Shown: one piece after another, positions 23,096 to 34,976 of the stretch
Numbering within the stretch: position 1 is the first letter of the stretch
How the letters are laid out: each line of letters starts with the position of its first letter
Position numbers and translations under genes: made by a program
Notes under the pieces: generated by a model
Seen by the model: the letters and a program-made list of their open reading frames with translations, nothing else
The model's database searches: none
Told to the model about the DNA's origin: nothing
Assembly: GCA_030686995.1 (NCBI GenBank)
Contig: CM060704.1
Coordinates: 170,444,218-170,508,217 of the forward strand
Direction of reading: 5' to 3'
DNA: 64,000 bases
Origin: Artemisia argyi
Lineage: Eukaryota > Streptophyta > Magnoliopsida > Asterales > Asteraceae

Positions 23096-23918
23096 TACCT
23101 ACTTTTGAGAAAATCGTTCCTAACAAGAAGTTACATAAATAGTCCTTTGACTTCACCTTCAGTTACAAAAAAGTCCCTAAGGACCATCTGTGTAACAGAG
23201 AGTTACAAAAAACCCTGCTATTTATTTAACATTGCAAAATCCGTCCTTAGGTTTTAAATTTTCTATTTTAACCCATGGTTGCAATAAAAACTAATGATTT
23301 AAATATTTTCTTTTCATTCTTTTTATAACTCATGTGGTTTTTAACATGTCGAAACACTTGTCAATTTTTATGAACAATAATACCTTTTTGTTTGTATTAT
23401 GTCTTTTTTATAACCAATTTAAAACCTGTATGTCGACAGTAGCTTGCCCAAGATTGCAGGTAATCAAGTGCATTTCATAAAACAAAGAAGAGTTGTAACA
23501 GAAATTTTTTGGTTCATTTACAAAATATCAATGTTTCTAACACATATTGCGAAACAAGTCCTCAAGAACTAACTGTGTAGCAGAAAGTTACATAAAAGGT
23601 CCACTTAGTTTACCCACTCTTGTAAAAATTGTCCCTTACAAGAACTTACATAAATAGTCCCTTAGCTTCACCTTCAATTTCAAAAAGCGTCCCTAAGGAC
23701 TATCTGAGAAACAGAGAATTACAAAAAAAAACCCTGCTACTTACCTAGCTAGCATTGCAAAATTCGTCATTAGGGTTTAAATCTTGTATTTTTTTTACCC
23801 ATGGTTGCAACTAAAAGTTTTTGATTTTCGAGGAAATATTTTCTAAATATTTTTCTTTTCGTTCTTTTTATTACTCATGTGGTTTTTAACATGTTTGTCA
23901 AAAAAAGTGATTATTAAC

Positions 23919-24019
<101 letters not shown>

Positions 24020-25160
24020 TTTTTGTGTTATACCTTAGTAATAACGTAAATTAGTTGAGTGTAAAACCCCGCACTCCGCAACAAAACGCTAGTGAAAATA
24101 CTTCCTTATTCACATTGTGTTGTAATCAATCTATGTTACTTTTATCATTTAAACGTGAGATCAAATTGTATGCCTTTGGTGCCAACCACGTCATCACATG
24201 TTCGAAAGACTTGTCAATTTTTACGAACAATAATACCTTTTTGTTTGTATTATGTCCTTTTATAACCAATTTAAAACTTATATGTCGACAGTGGCGTCCC
24301 AGGATTAGAGGTCATCAAATGCATTTCATAAAATAAAGAAAGATTTGTAACACAAATTTTTTGAGAACATGTTCATTTTTAAAATATCGGTGTTTTTAAT
24401 AAATATTGCAAAACAAATCTTCAAGGACCAACTGTAAAGCATAAAGTTACGTAAATGGTCCATTTAGTTTACCTATCCTTGCGAAAATTGTCCCTAACAG
24501 GAAGTTACATAAATAGTCCCTTGACGTCACGTTCAATTACAAAAAAACCAAAAAAACGTCCCTAGGGACCATCTAGGTAACAGAGAATTACAAAAGATCC
24601 CATGCTACTTACGTAGCTAGCATTGCAAAATTTGTCCTTAAGGTTTAAATATTACTATACTTTTACCCATGGTTACAATAAAAAACTTGATTTTCGTAAA
24701 ATATTTTCTAAATATTTTTCTTCGTTCTTTTCATAAGTCATGTAGTTTTTTTACGTGTTTGCAAAAAAAGAAGTTAATTACTTATCGGTTTGAATTATTT
24801 TCTTTGTTAAACCTTAGTAATAACGTAAGTTAGTTAAGTACTTAAGTGTGAAACCCTGCGCCCCGGGTGAAGTTTTACTTTTTAATCGCATTGTGTTATA
24901 ATCAATCTATGTTACTTTTATCAATAAACGTGAGGTCAATTTGTATGTCCCTGGTATAATCCCGTCATCACATGTTCGAATCACTTGTCAATTTCTAAAT
25001 AATTCCTTTTTGTTTGTATTATCTCTTTTTATAACCAATTTAAAACCTATCTATCGACAGTGGCGTACCAAGAATTAGAGGTCATCAAATACATTTCCTA
25101 AGATAAAGAAGATTTGTAACACAAACTTTTGAGATCATGTTCATTTTCAAAATATCATTG

Positions 25161-25390
25161 CTTTTAACAAATATGTACACTACGCATGATAAATCCATAA
25201 GATTTCCGTGACCGTACACCCTCACCTCCCTCAATCCGCCCTAGAGTTACATGAGCTGTGTTTGTAAATCAATCATGTATAATACATCTATATTCTTTAC
25301 TACTAGGTATAAAAGATTAGAAATATATTGATAAAGAATAACTGCTCGTTTAAAACAATACCATCATACGGTTCATAGGGTTGGGTAAAG
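25161..25390. repeat. Downstream flank shared by both arrays
   Basis: From the end of the last unit to GGTTCATAG this matches 46851-47115. Shared words include GTTACATGAGCTGTGTTTGTA, CATCTATATTCTTTACTACT and GTTTAAAACAATA. It shows that array plus flank were duplicated together. Confidence 0.8.
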
Positions 25391-25753
25391 CTTCATTGGC
25401 ATTTTATCTGCCCTTTCATTAGATAAAGGTATGGAATTTATATGGATGTTACTTATAACTTATACCAATCGCATTAAAAAACGATGTCCTATTTGTCTTT
25501 AAAAAAATTGCATCATCAAAATTTAGTGCTGAAATTGGACTATTTAGGAAAAAGGAAAAGAGGAGAAAGCGACAATATATATCCAAAGTAATTTGGACTA
25601 TATTCTTTGTCGAATACACTATTGAGTAATAAAAGGAATTACGAAAATTAGAAGTTTGTTTGTTGGAGTACTATAATTCAGAGAATACATAATATACTTA
25701 CCTTCCGAATTATATATTTTTATAGCCAAAGATCTTATCTCGTTTATTCTACT
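25391..25753. other. Intergenic DNA, nothing recognised
   Basis: No gene or element terminus was seen before the LINE fragment. Confidence 0.5.
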
Positions 25754-25762
25754 TTCTCACTT

Positions 25763-26013
25763 TTTTTTTTTTTTTTTGAAAGGCATCAATAAAAAACCAC
25801 AAAAAGAAATACAATACAAGGCATCTCATCCCAATTAACAAGTTAATTAAAAGAAGATGAGACCCAAGAAAAAACAAACCAAAATATAGAAGCCAAATAA
25901 TATCCTCAAAACTATAGACTAACTCATAAAATGACCAAATAAACTTCAAACCAAACACTGATGCATTACCCATATATGAAATATAAAACCCCATATGCAT
26001 TACCCAAATAAAC
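25763..26013 (-). mobile_element. 5'-truncated LINE 3' end with poly(A)
   Basis: A run of 15 or so T at 25761-25777 is the poly(A) tail of a minus-strand insert. The 9-bp word TTCTCACTT lies on both sides (25754-25762 and 26014-26022), a target duplication of the kind made by LINE retrotransposition. A hydrophobic minus-strand frame runs into the tail, as plant L1 3' ends often do. Only about 250 bp inserted, so the copy is dead on arrival. Confidence 0.6.
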
Positions 26014-26323
26014 TTCTCACTTATGATGTTAGCAAATTAAATGAAAAATTAAGTTACTTGGTTTTACATTCTAGATAAAAATAGTACAACATTTACTCAA
26101 ACAATTTCACCAAATCAAACTTGACATATTCATCAATGGGTGTGTTTAGTTCTCTTAGAAGGGTCGGCTTATGATAAGTATAGCAAAGTCAATTTTCATC
26201 AAACTCTTTAAAGATATAGGTATGTGATACCAACTACAATTTAGAAATGCCCATAACATAAGAACTAAATGGTATTTTAGTAATAACTACAAGAAACTAA
26301 GACCTTTTATGTATATGCACAAT

Positions 26324-26330
26324 TATATAA
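26324..26330 (+). promoter_or_regulatory. TATA box of the DUF538 gene
   Basis: TATATAA sits about 88 bases before the start codon, leaving a 5' leader of roughly 60 nt if transcription begins about 30 bases downstream. Confidence 0.55.
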
Positions 26331-26417
26331 GTAGCAAAACCTTTCCATAATTCATTCATCCCACTCCAAAAGAACAAACCAAGAGTATACACATTTCCAA
26401 CTTATATCAAACCAAAC

Positions 26418-26954
26418 ATGTCTCTTGTTACAGCAGAAATTAGAGCAAGTGCATCCGAAGTTTACCATGGAGATGCCATATGTCAAGAAAAATCCAAGTT
26501 TTTGCTCACAGAAATGGGACTACCAAATGGTCTATTACCATTAGAAGACATTGAAGAATGTGGTTATGTCGAAAAAACTGGCTTTGTGTGGCTTAAACAA
26601 AAGAAAGAGAAGAAACACAAGTTCGAAAAGATCGGTAAGCTTGTGTCTTATGGAACCGAAGTAACTGCCTTCGTAGAGAAGTTCAAGATCAAGAAACTAA
26701 CGGGTGTTAAAACCAAGGAGATGTTAATGTGGATCACACTTAATGAGATCTCAGTTGATAACCCAGACAGCGGAAAGATCACTTTTAAGGCCACTTCTGG
26801 CCTTTTCAGGACCTTTCCGGTGTCTGCTTTTCAACTTGAGGATGTTAAGAAAGATGTTACAAGTGTTGATGTGGCTAAGAAGGATGAGGTTGCTAAGGAT
26901 ACTCAAGCTAAAGTTGATGTTGCTAAGGATACCCCCCAAGTTAAGGAGGTTTAA
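26418..26954 (+). CDS. DUF538 family protein, intact
   Basis: A single uninterrupted exon of 178 codons starts in a good context (AAACATGTC). Residues about 20-135 match the plant DUF538 pattern: a KSKFLLTEMGLPNGLLPL start, an ECGYVEKTGFVWLKQKK segment and an alternating beta-strand pattern ending in FRTFPVSAF. DUF538 proteins are small plant proteins, many stress- or senescence-linked; some are reported to bind chlorophyll or lipid-like ligands. The exact role here is unknown. The C-terminal tail (about 140-178) is lysine/aspartate-rich with repeated VAK(K)D words, probably disordered. No signal peptide is evident. It is the only ordinary host gene I can support, lying between two copies of a tandem-repeat array. 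The TATA box and leader are in place, so it is likely expressed. Confidence 0.93.
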   Translation: MSLVTAEIRASASEVYHGDAICQEKSKFLLTEMGLPNGLLPLEDIEECGYVEKTGFVWLKQKKEKKHKFEKIGKLVSYGTEVTAFVEKFKIKKLTGVKTKEMLMWITLNEISVDNPDSGKITFKATSGLFRTFPVSAFQLEDVKKDVTSVDVAKKDEVAKDTQAKVDVAKDTPQVKEV

Positions 26955-27285
26955 TTTGAGTAAGTGCATGTTTTATTACTCTATGTATGTTTTATTACTC
27001 TATGGGAATGAAGTTTGATCATTTCATATATAGCAATATATGAAGTACAAATCTTTGTTGATGAATTCTACTACTTTCTCTTGTAAGATCTTATCAATGA
27101 CTAAAAATATAATGTTTTCATGACTTCCATTTGTTGGAATCATGAATTGTTCTTCCTTATACTGAATGTTTTATTATCATAGCGTTTAAACCTATGAAAT
27201 GACCTTATCTACTTGAATAGTTATGGGTATACATAGTTATTAAGATGTAAAATAAATTGTTTGCATGAGACTCACCATATATAAA
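26955..27285. other. 3' region of the DUF538 gene
   Basis: Expected to hold the 3' UTR and polyadenylation signals. Several A/T-rich near-AATAAA words occur but none can be chosen with confidence. Confidence 0.5.
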
Positions 27286-27487
27286 AGGGAAAATTACCAA
27301 AATAAATCAGTCGCCAGGCAACTTTTTTGATAGTCGGGCAACTTGTACAACGGGACACTTGTCGAATTTCATAAGCTGACAAGTGTCCCGTTATACAAGT
27401 TGCCCGGTCTATTTTCGAATTAAAATTACACCCTGGTCTAAAAAGTGACTAACCATAGGGCAACGATCTAGTCATGTAATTATCCCT
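27286..27487. mobile_element. MITE with long internal hairpin (202 bp)
   Basis: Imperfect terminal inverted repeats AGGGAAAATTAC and GTAATTATCCCT bound the unit. The centre (27336-27405) is an almost perfect hairpin: GGGCAACTTGTA plus AACGGGACACTTGTC pairs with its complement across a 14-base loop, about 28 bp of stem. Such a transcript would be a good small-RNA precursor. No coding capacity. It lies at the junction between the DUF538 gene region and the second array. Confidence 0.7.
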
Positions 27488-27585
27488 GTATAAAAATCGT
27501 TCTTAACAAGTATAAAAACAGTCCCTTGACTTCACCTTTAGTTATAAAAAAGTCTCTGAGGAGCATTTGCGGAACAAAGAATTAC

Positions 27586-27638
<53 letters not shown>

Positions 27639-28073
27639 GCTGCATACCTAACATTGCAAAATCCGTCCTTAAATTTTGCAGTTTAACCCATGGTTGCAAT
27701 AGAAAACTATTGATTTTCATAAAATATTTTCTTTTGAGGTTATTTACATATTGCTTTGAATTTATTTTCGTGTTATACATTAGTAATAACATAAATTAGT
27801 TGAGTGTAAAACCCCGCAACAAAACGCTAGTGAAAATACCTCCGTATTCGCATTATGTTGTAATCAATCTATGTTACTTTTATCAATTAAACGTGAGGTC
27901 AAGTTGTATGCTCTTGGTACCATTTGTATGCTCTTGGTACCAACCACGTTATCACATGTTCGAAAAACTTGTTAATTTTTACGAACAATAATACCTTTTT
28001 GTTTGTATTATTTCTTTTTAAAACCAATTTAAAACTATATGTCTACAGTGGTGTGTCCAGGATTAGAAGTAAT
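27488..28073. repeat. Array 2, left part (partial unit)
   Basis: Enters the 0.8-kb repeat in mid-unit (AGTCCCTTGACTTCACCTTT) and runs to the word GATTAGAAGTAAT, where a 17.1-kb retrotransposon stack is inserted. Continuity resumes at 45209 with the same GTAAT. A 20-bp local duplication (TTGTATGCTCTTGGTACCA) lies near 27903-27940. Confidence 0.85.
27590..27636. repeat. Poly-A tract (about 47 A)
   Basis: A homopolymer expansion within the array 2 unit, where other units have only a few A. Confidence 0.85.
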
Positions 28074-28471
28074 TATAGGTGATGTTGAATATATAAACAT
28101 AAAAGAAACATATAAACGCATCGGAAAACATCACCGACAAGGATCCATATAGCCATATGATCAATCAAATAATAAACAACACATGTTTATACTTTTGTAG
28201 CGTGATCGGTTGAATCGAGTGGAGACCGTCACCAACGTACAAGAATCACCAATGAAACCCAAGTGATCAAAGAAGATCACCTCTATGTGTTGTCCACACT
28301 ACACTTCACCGTATACCCCTTGGATGCTAGTTCTTAACCCCGTAACCTTGGAATGCCCTTTGAATAAGCAAGATTCAAAGGAACAGATCAAGAAAACCAA
28401 AACCTAGATGGGTGTTTTCTTTTTACCGTACAATAGAGGGAGAGAAGGGGGGGGGGGGGGGAGAGAATTTT

Positions 28472-31400
28472 TATAAAACCCCGCAAAAATTCATATAATT
28501 AACTTCGGTTAATTATATAATTATCTCTGTCATTTATTTTAATCACCATTTTTACGGGAAAATTTAAAATTTTCTTTATTATATTATTTTGACACGAAAA
28601 CATTATCACAAAAATTACCAAAAGACAGAACAAGCTCTCGACACATTTAACGAAACTTAAATATTTTACTAAATCTAATTATACCTTAATTAACACCACT
28701 TGGGCCAAGTATAAACTCAGCCCATCTTCCCCTTCTCGTCACTATTCACCAAGCCCAACTTCCCTTTTTATTTTCAGTTTTCAGTCGACCAGACCCCCTC
28801 CAAAACGCCCTGTTTTCTTTCAAATTCTAAACACAACATATACGTATTTTTATACCTCCTAATTGTCTACCCGCCAAAGAAGTAGGACGCCAAATTTTAG
28901 CTTCTAAGACGAACGTTTGATACGTTTAATAGAGGCAAAGTGTTTGGCCAAAATCCAACCCATTCGACACATATAAAAATTCCAAACTCAACCATTTTAA
29001 TCCCGGTTTGTTTCTAAATGATTCTAATAATATTTCAAGCATCGTTTCATGATTTAATATTGAGTTTCATCAGCTATGGATCAAGTTCTACACTATTTTC
29101 CAAATCGTATATGTATATATGTCCTAGTCGACATATGTTAAAACACAACTCAATTCCCATTTGAATTCCTTATTTCTAGCTCTCACAACATCCTTCTATA
29201 ATGATATAATATTCAAGGTTCATTCCAAGAAGTCTTCATTCACTGACAATACATAGTAAATCATGTTTCCTTGAAATATTTGCATCGTACGTGTTCTAAA
29301 AATCCTTATATGTGTACTCTTCTTCATCATCTTATTTCTCCATTCAAAACACTCCAAAATAACTATAATATTCTCTCAAAATAACCCTTGAAAGACCAGA
29401 AGCAAATCCTTCGTGTGTTTGGAATTTATCAAGTATATCGAGTTTATTTTTATAAATCGTTACTTGTGTTTTATTTCGAACATAGATTTCCTTGTGTTTT
29501 CCTCCATCACCTTCGACTCCCTATCACCCTTGAGGTTTTGTAAGTCTCTTAGAACTATTTTAAATTCATTATATACGTTAAATATGCTTCATGCATCACG
29601 TTTGATATTATGTCGAACGTATATATTTTTATGAATATATAGAACACAAATTGTGACTAGCCTCCATTCTTGGAAGGCCTAGGAGTTACGTAAAACACTT
29701 GTTTCACGTTTATTTTTACTTTACATGCATCATATAAACTTATTTAAACCTTGTTTCAATCGGGTGTAAAAACTCTAAGTAACTAAAAATATAACTAAAA
29801 ATATTTCTAACTCTTGGTATATAATAATACGTCCCATGCAAGCCACAGAATCCTCGTATATCTTTAAAAATCACGTAACGACCCATCTATATTTTTACAT
29901 GAACTCATAGACACCATGACTAGCTACAACTTTCGTATAGATAATTTGTAAAAATGATCACATCTCGACCTTCTAAAATGACCAAAGTAAATCGACCAAC
30001 TCATATATACCATCAACACTTAGAATTTTTCTAAGTCTTTTTACCCAGAAAACTGCTCCAAACCACGACTAAAATGACCCCATAAAACTCAATCCGACTT
30101 AACAACCACCCATTATTTTTACACAACCTATTTCTCCTTGCTACAAGCTACAAGTTTCGTGTTTATACTTTGTAATGATAAGCTCGTTTAGACCCTTTAA
30201 ATTGGCCAAAGTAAAGTGATTAAATCCATTTTCAAAACTAGTTATAAAAAGCTTAATGGACTGAAAAGCTCAATAAGCTGAAAATAAGCACTCCGTATAA
30301 GCTGGACCAAAAAGCTCTTTTGATATGATTTTATAACTTTAAAAATGAGTCTAGGGATAAGCCCAACTTGTCTCAACGCTCACGGATCGTTAAACATTAA
30401 CGGGCCTTTAATTTGGCTCGTTAAAGCCCATTTATTGAAAAATGAGCTATTTTTGCCAATAAGCAGTTGAAACAAGTTTAATAAGCTTCAATAAGCTCCA
30501 GAAAATTTAATATAATTTTTCCCATAATTTTTGAACGTTTGGACTAAAAATGTAACGCGACAACGCTTAGAAGGACTAAAACTGCCAAACTGTTAAAACT
30601 AAGGACTGGAATAGTAAAAATAGAAACTATAGATTATAAAATGACATATTATTAATTTCCAAGCTTAGATTGTAATATCGGACATGTAGTGGAATGTAAT
30701 TATAAATTATATATAAAAAGGACTAACGGTGTAACGCTAACGCCGTTAGTATAAAAAGTGTAAAAACTGGAAAAGGACAAGGACCAACATATTATATTTG
30801 ACATTCTTATTTTATTTTCTATTTTACGTCACCCATCACGTCACATGCATTTTTATTACATTTTATATATATATTAGTTATTTTACGTTAATAATATATA
30901 TAACGATAGTTTAGCTAATTATCTTTACGTACTATTTTCGTCATGTTTAAGAAAGGAAAACTTTAGAAATAATAGCATATCTCATCATATTAGTATAAAC
31001 ATAATAATTCCATTCACATATCATCTTTTCATCTTAACGATTTATCGTTATTCGTTTACCAAATAGTATTTGGTTAGATTCTCAGATAAATTTATTTATC
31101 AGGTTCCGTATCAAAGACGTTTCCATAATCATTCTCATAATCTCATCCTACTTTACTTTTCATCATCCCAACATCAATCAAGGTGAGTCATAGCCCCATT
31201 TCCAATACTTGTTTTTAACTTATTGGGAGAGATACATGCTTACATATACTTTGATAATTTTATAAGTATATGAATAAATTACATGATTCAAATCAATTTT
31301 CTAATTGATATTTATCTGATATGGTTTGTGACTTAAGATGTGATATCTATATGTTATTGGCGAAATACTTAACTGAAATACTGATACTCATATGATAATG

Positions 31401-32539
31401 TTTCCAATTTGATTATTGTGGCATGTGATATATATATGTTACTTGCGAATTACTTAACTGAAATACTGATACTTATATTATAATATTTCCAATTTGATTA
31501 TTGTGGCATGTGATATATGTATGTTACTGGTGAAATACTTAACTGAAATACTGATACTCAGATGATAATGTTCCCAAATTGATTACTGTGGCATGATACT
31601 TGACTATACTATACTATCCTGAATAATTCCATTATTACCTTGATATTGCCTAAGTTACCTTCATCGCCATAAAGTCCCTCAATCATGAACCATTAATCAC
31701 TGTTATGTGAGCGCGAATATAGTGAACAGCTTCGAAACCTGTTAAGGATTGACCTCCTATCCCACTAATACTTGACGGAATGCCATATGCATATGGTTAG
31801 TCGTATTAGTCGTGATACACTATATTTGAACAAAAATAGGAATTGGCAAATCACCTATTATAAGAAGGCAAAATTTATCATTGATTTGATAAATCACCTC
31901 TTTTGTTAACGTTTTGTGTGTCATGGGGCTTGGTGCAATATCCATAAGGAAATGTATGTTTTCAACATATATTTGGATACAGCTGTATAGGAATTTGACC
32001 ATACTTGAATTGTATATCTGATTAAATTAGCATCATGAGTTTCCAGCTCATGTTAGGATTATTGATCCCTTATTTGAATTTGATTGAATATTTATATGAT
32101 TTATATGTGATTATAGTCAACATTACTCAATACTTGTTCCATTACTGTTTGTATTTATCATTACCAAATATTCCTGAAATCTATCAAAATAAATGGTTTT
32201 CCATAAAACTCTATGAACTCACCAACCTTTGTGTTGACACTTTTAAGCATGTGTATCTCAGGTAATTTAACGGAGCAGGACAAGACACGAAGTGGGCATT
32301 TATTACTCTGATAAATTAAATTGGTGTAAAAATCAAATATGTCATTCTTTCAAGCCTTTACATCTTTTAAAAATATTTTTAAATCAAATGGTTCATCTTT
32401 TATCAAAAATATTATTTGAATGACAAATAACTTTCAAAACGCTTCTTTTAAGCTGTTTTATGAGATTATAACTTCGATCCTCCCCGTAACACCCAAATTT
32501 CTTTTCCGCTGCTACAAACTTAAATTTGGGGGTGTTACA
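28472..32539 (-). mobile_element. 4,068-bp solo-LTR-like insertion, same family as 7388-10651
   Basis: Inserted into the X 3' LTR with a 5-bp duplication ATTTT (28467-28471 and 32540-32544); the other X LTR gives the empty site. On the minus strand it begins TGTAACACCCCCAA and ends GGGGTTTTATA. The first base pair after the left duplication reads TA, probably a mutated TG/CA end. It shares terminal and internal blocks with the copy inside the Helitron (for example GGGGCTATGACTCACCTT near 31180-31200). No genes. The 5S-like block of the other copy is not present here. Confidence 0.8.
31341..31597. repeat. Three tandem copies of an 85-bp repeat
   Basis: Units start near 31341, 31426 and 31511. 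Each contains TGATAT, ATGTTA, GAAATACTTAACTGAAATAC and CCAATTTGATTATTGTGGCA or close variants. It lies inside the solo-LTR-like insertion and may be a regulatory repeat of the original LTR. Confidence 0.85.
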
Positions 32540-32874
32540 ATTTTGGTAATTGGTTATGTAATTATCAGTAAATCTCTCCTATATATTTGACCAAAAAATA
32601 AATTGAATCCCTCCCTTGAAAACCTCTAAGGCCGGCCATTCTAATGGGCTTCTCATTTATTTTTCAAGTCTAATGGATTAAGTACTTTACTTAGTTATTA
32701 GAAGCCCAATAGTGATCCCGAGAAACGTTAGGTTATTTATATGTCGTAAATACGATAAACACGACATATAAAGTGGTACCTCAGTGTATATGTGTGTGAC
32801 CCCATATGCTCACATATTTCTAGCCATATAATTATTTATTAAGACACAAAGCATACTCCAACAGCTCCCACTTG

Positions 32875-34311
32875 TGACACGTGAGAATCGCACCAGGCTT
32901 TACCTCTCAAAGGATCTCGAGAAGCTTACAATCCCCACCAGGCAGTGTACCTGATCGTTGTAGTATAGTATAGTGACAAGTACCGGGGGATTGATCGTTC
33001 AACTCAGGAATAGTGTCGCTAGAATTAGAAAGCCTAAAAACTAGGTCTAGAGGTGAGGGATGATTCTTGTTGTATTTTTTTTTATGTTTTATAAAAGCAA
33101 TTAAAATCTCGGTTTTTGGAAGAGTGGGCGGAATTAGTTGCTAGCCAACTAACCCAATTTACTACAAATGCAATCAAAATAAAATAACAGAAATGAAAAT
33201 AAATCTAATTATACTAGTGTGGTGTAAACAATGATAGGGAAAGTTGTGTTTACTTAGGTTTCATTACTCCCTAGATATCTTTTACAGGTTGATAGCTTGT
33301 TACAATTGCATGGATGACGGGTCATATTCCTTAATACTAGTCGTAGGGCCGTGTACAATGTTCCCTAACTCTATAGGATCCTACTTAACTCCTATGTCGA
33401 GCCGTTAGAAGCTCCTAACATGGGATCATTAGAATTCTCCTACGCATTAAATACAACTAAAAATCACAATACACCTCTGATCATGTTTCTTAAGACGTTC
33501 AAGCATGTTACCAATGGAAGTCTGTCAGTTTTCTTAAGCCTAACATCGAATACAATCATCTATAACAACTATAAACAAACAATCAACCCATAATTAACAT
33601 CTAGGTTTCACTACATCTAAGTAAACACAAATGAAATCTAGCTGAGCATGTTAAATTGAAGACAAGTGTAAGATATATTCAAGCAACACATAGACATATT
33701 GATTGAATTGAAAGAGTACTTATCTCAATTGGAACATGAAAGTTACAAAGGGTTGAAACCCTTGAAAAAGCTGAAAAATTCGACCTAGGGTTTTTCACTC
33801 AAAGTTGCACCCTAATGAATGAAATTTGAAAAACTATATATAGATAATACAGGGTGACGGCGTCAAGAAGGAATTTGTGACGCCGTCAACTCGCCGCCTA
33901 TAATGAAATCGGGTTGCCTAGATCCACTTTTGACGCCGTCATGTGTGATTTTCTTCTGGGCCGTCACTAATACTTGGACCATGACGGCCTTGGGTGACGC
34001 CGTCATCTCCTATGTACAAAACTTTCTGGATCGTCACGTGTTTAGTCCACATCTACCTCTTGTATAACTCTTGACGCCGTCATTAAGGAACTTGTGACGC
34101 CGTCAGGAACTGTTCCCAGCAAGGAAAATTAAAACTTTGCCGTTTTCTTCACTTTTATGCTCCAAAATTGTCCAAAATGCTTTCTTTTCCAGATTTCACT
34201 CCAAAAGTACCAAAAATGACAAAATGAACGATTTAGGGCAATATTTGATCAAATAAATTCGAATTCGGGCTTAAATGACCCCTTAAAAACGGTTCATTTT
34301 TCGCCTCATCA
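32875..34311 (-). repeat. 3' LTR of Y
   Basis: 1,437 bp, matching 37884-39286 nearly throughout. It has one 23-bp unit between GACGCCGTCA copies that the other LTR lacks. A third, solo copy lies at 60418-61823. Confidence 0.9.
33855..34105. promoter_or_regulatory. Cluster of TGACGCCGTCA palindromes in the Y LTR
   Basis: Six full 11-bp copies, TGACGSCGTCA (S = C or G), lie at 33855, 33878, 33931, 33995, 34072 and 34095. Half-sites such as GCCGTCA and TCGTCACG lie between them. The same cluster is kept at about 38851-39080 and 61397-61620, and two more copies occur at about 36353-36385 inside Y. TGACG is the core of plant TGA/bZIP binding sites, so a transcription-factor platform is an attractive but unproven reading. 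The dyad could also act in RNA structure. Confidence 0.6.
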
Positions 34312-34884
34312 AATACCCTTACACTTGATATTTGCTTGTCCTCAAGCAAATGCGCTTTTATTCTAATCAAAATACAAGTTAGGGGTCATTTAACACTAAT
34401 ATAAAAGTAATTACAACAAATAATCATTCCACTAAAGAACAAAGACAAGCACGGAGGTCATACACTAGCACCTCACAAATAGTGTTTAGATACTCACATC
34501 TCTCGGGTGTAATAAAGTATATATCACAATATGAAAATGGAAAACATCTCTCACTAACTGTCATAGAAAAATAGATTACCATAGGCTTGGGAAATGATCA
34601 AACCTCCACTACTTGGCGTAAGCACCTAGGATAAACTATCAAAGAGGTCTTTCAAAGGGTTATAACGTGAGGTGTAGGGATATGGAATACACTGTTTTGT
34701 TGGATAAAGGCAATATTTAGTGGTGGCGAGTTAATCATCTTGGTTAATTACATGTACAATATGGCGTTGCTAAGCCAAGACTAGACTCGACTTAAGCTAA
34801 TGAATAAAAAATAACCGAAAACATAAAATAAACATAGAATGAAACGGGATGGTAGTCCGTATGTTTTTTCTCTTTTCTTTTTTT

Positions 34885-34976
<92 letters not shown>

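Larger units (their letters stand above)
28074..32863 (-). repeat. 3' LTR of X, split by a nested solo LTR
   Basis: 28074-28471 and 32540-32863 together match 44498-45208 along their whole length. The match starts at the common ATAGGTGATGTTGAATATAT word and ends at CTCCAACA. A G run of about 14 at 28448-28461 is shorter and interrupted in the other LTR. Confidence 0.85.

Noticed and set aside
33855..34105. CRISPR-like array
   Set aside because: The repeats are 11-bp dyads with irregular spacing, inside a plant LTR and shared by several copies; nothing resembles a CRISPR locus.
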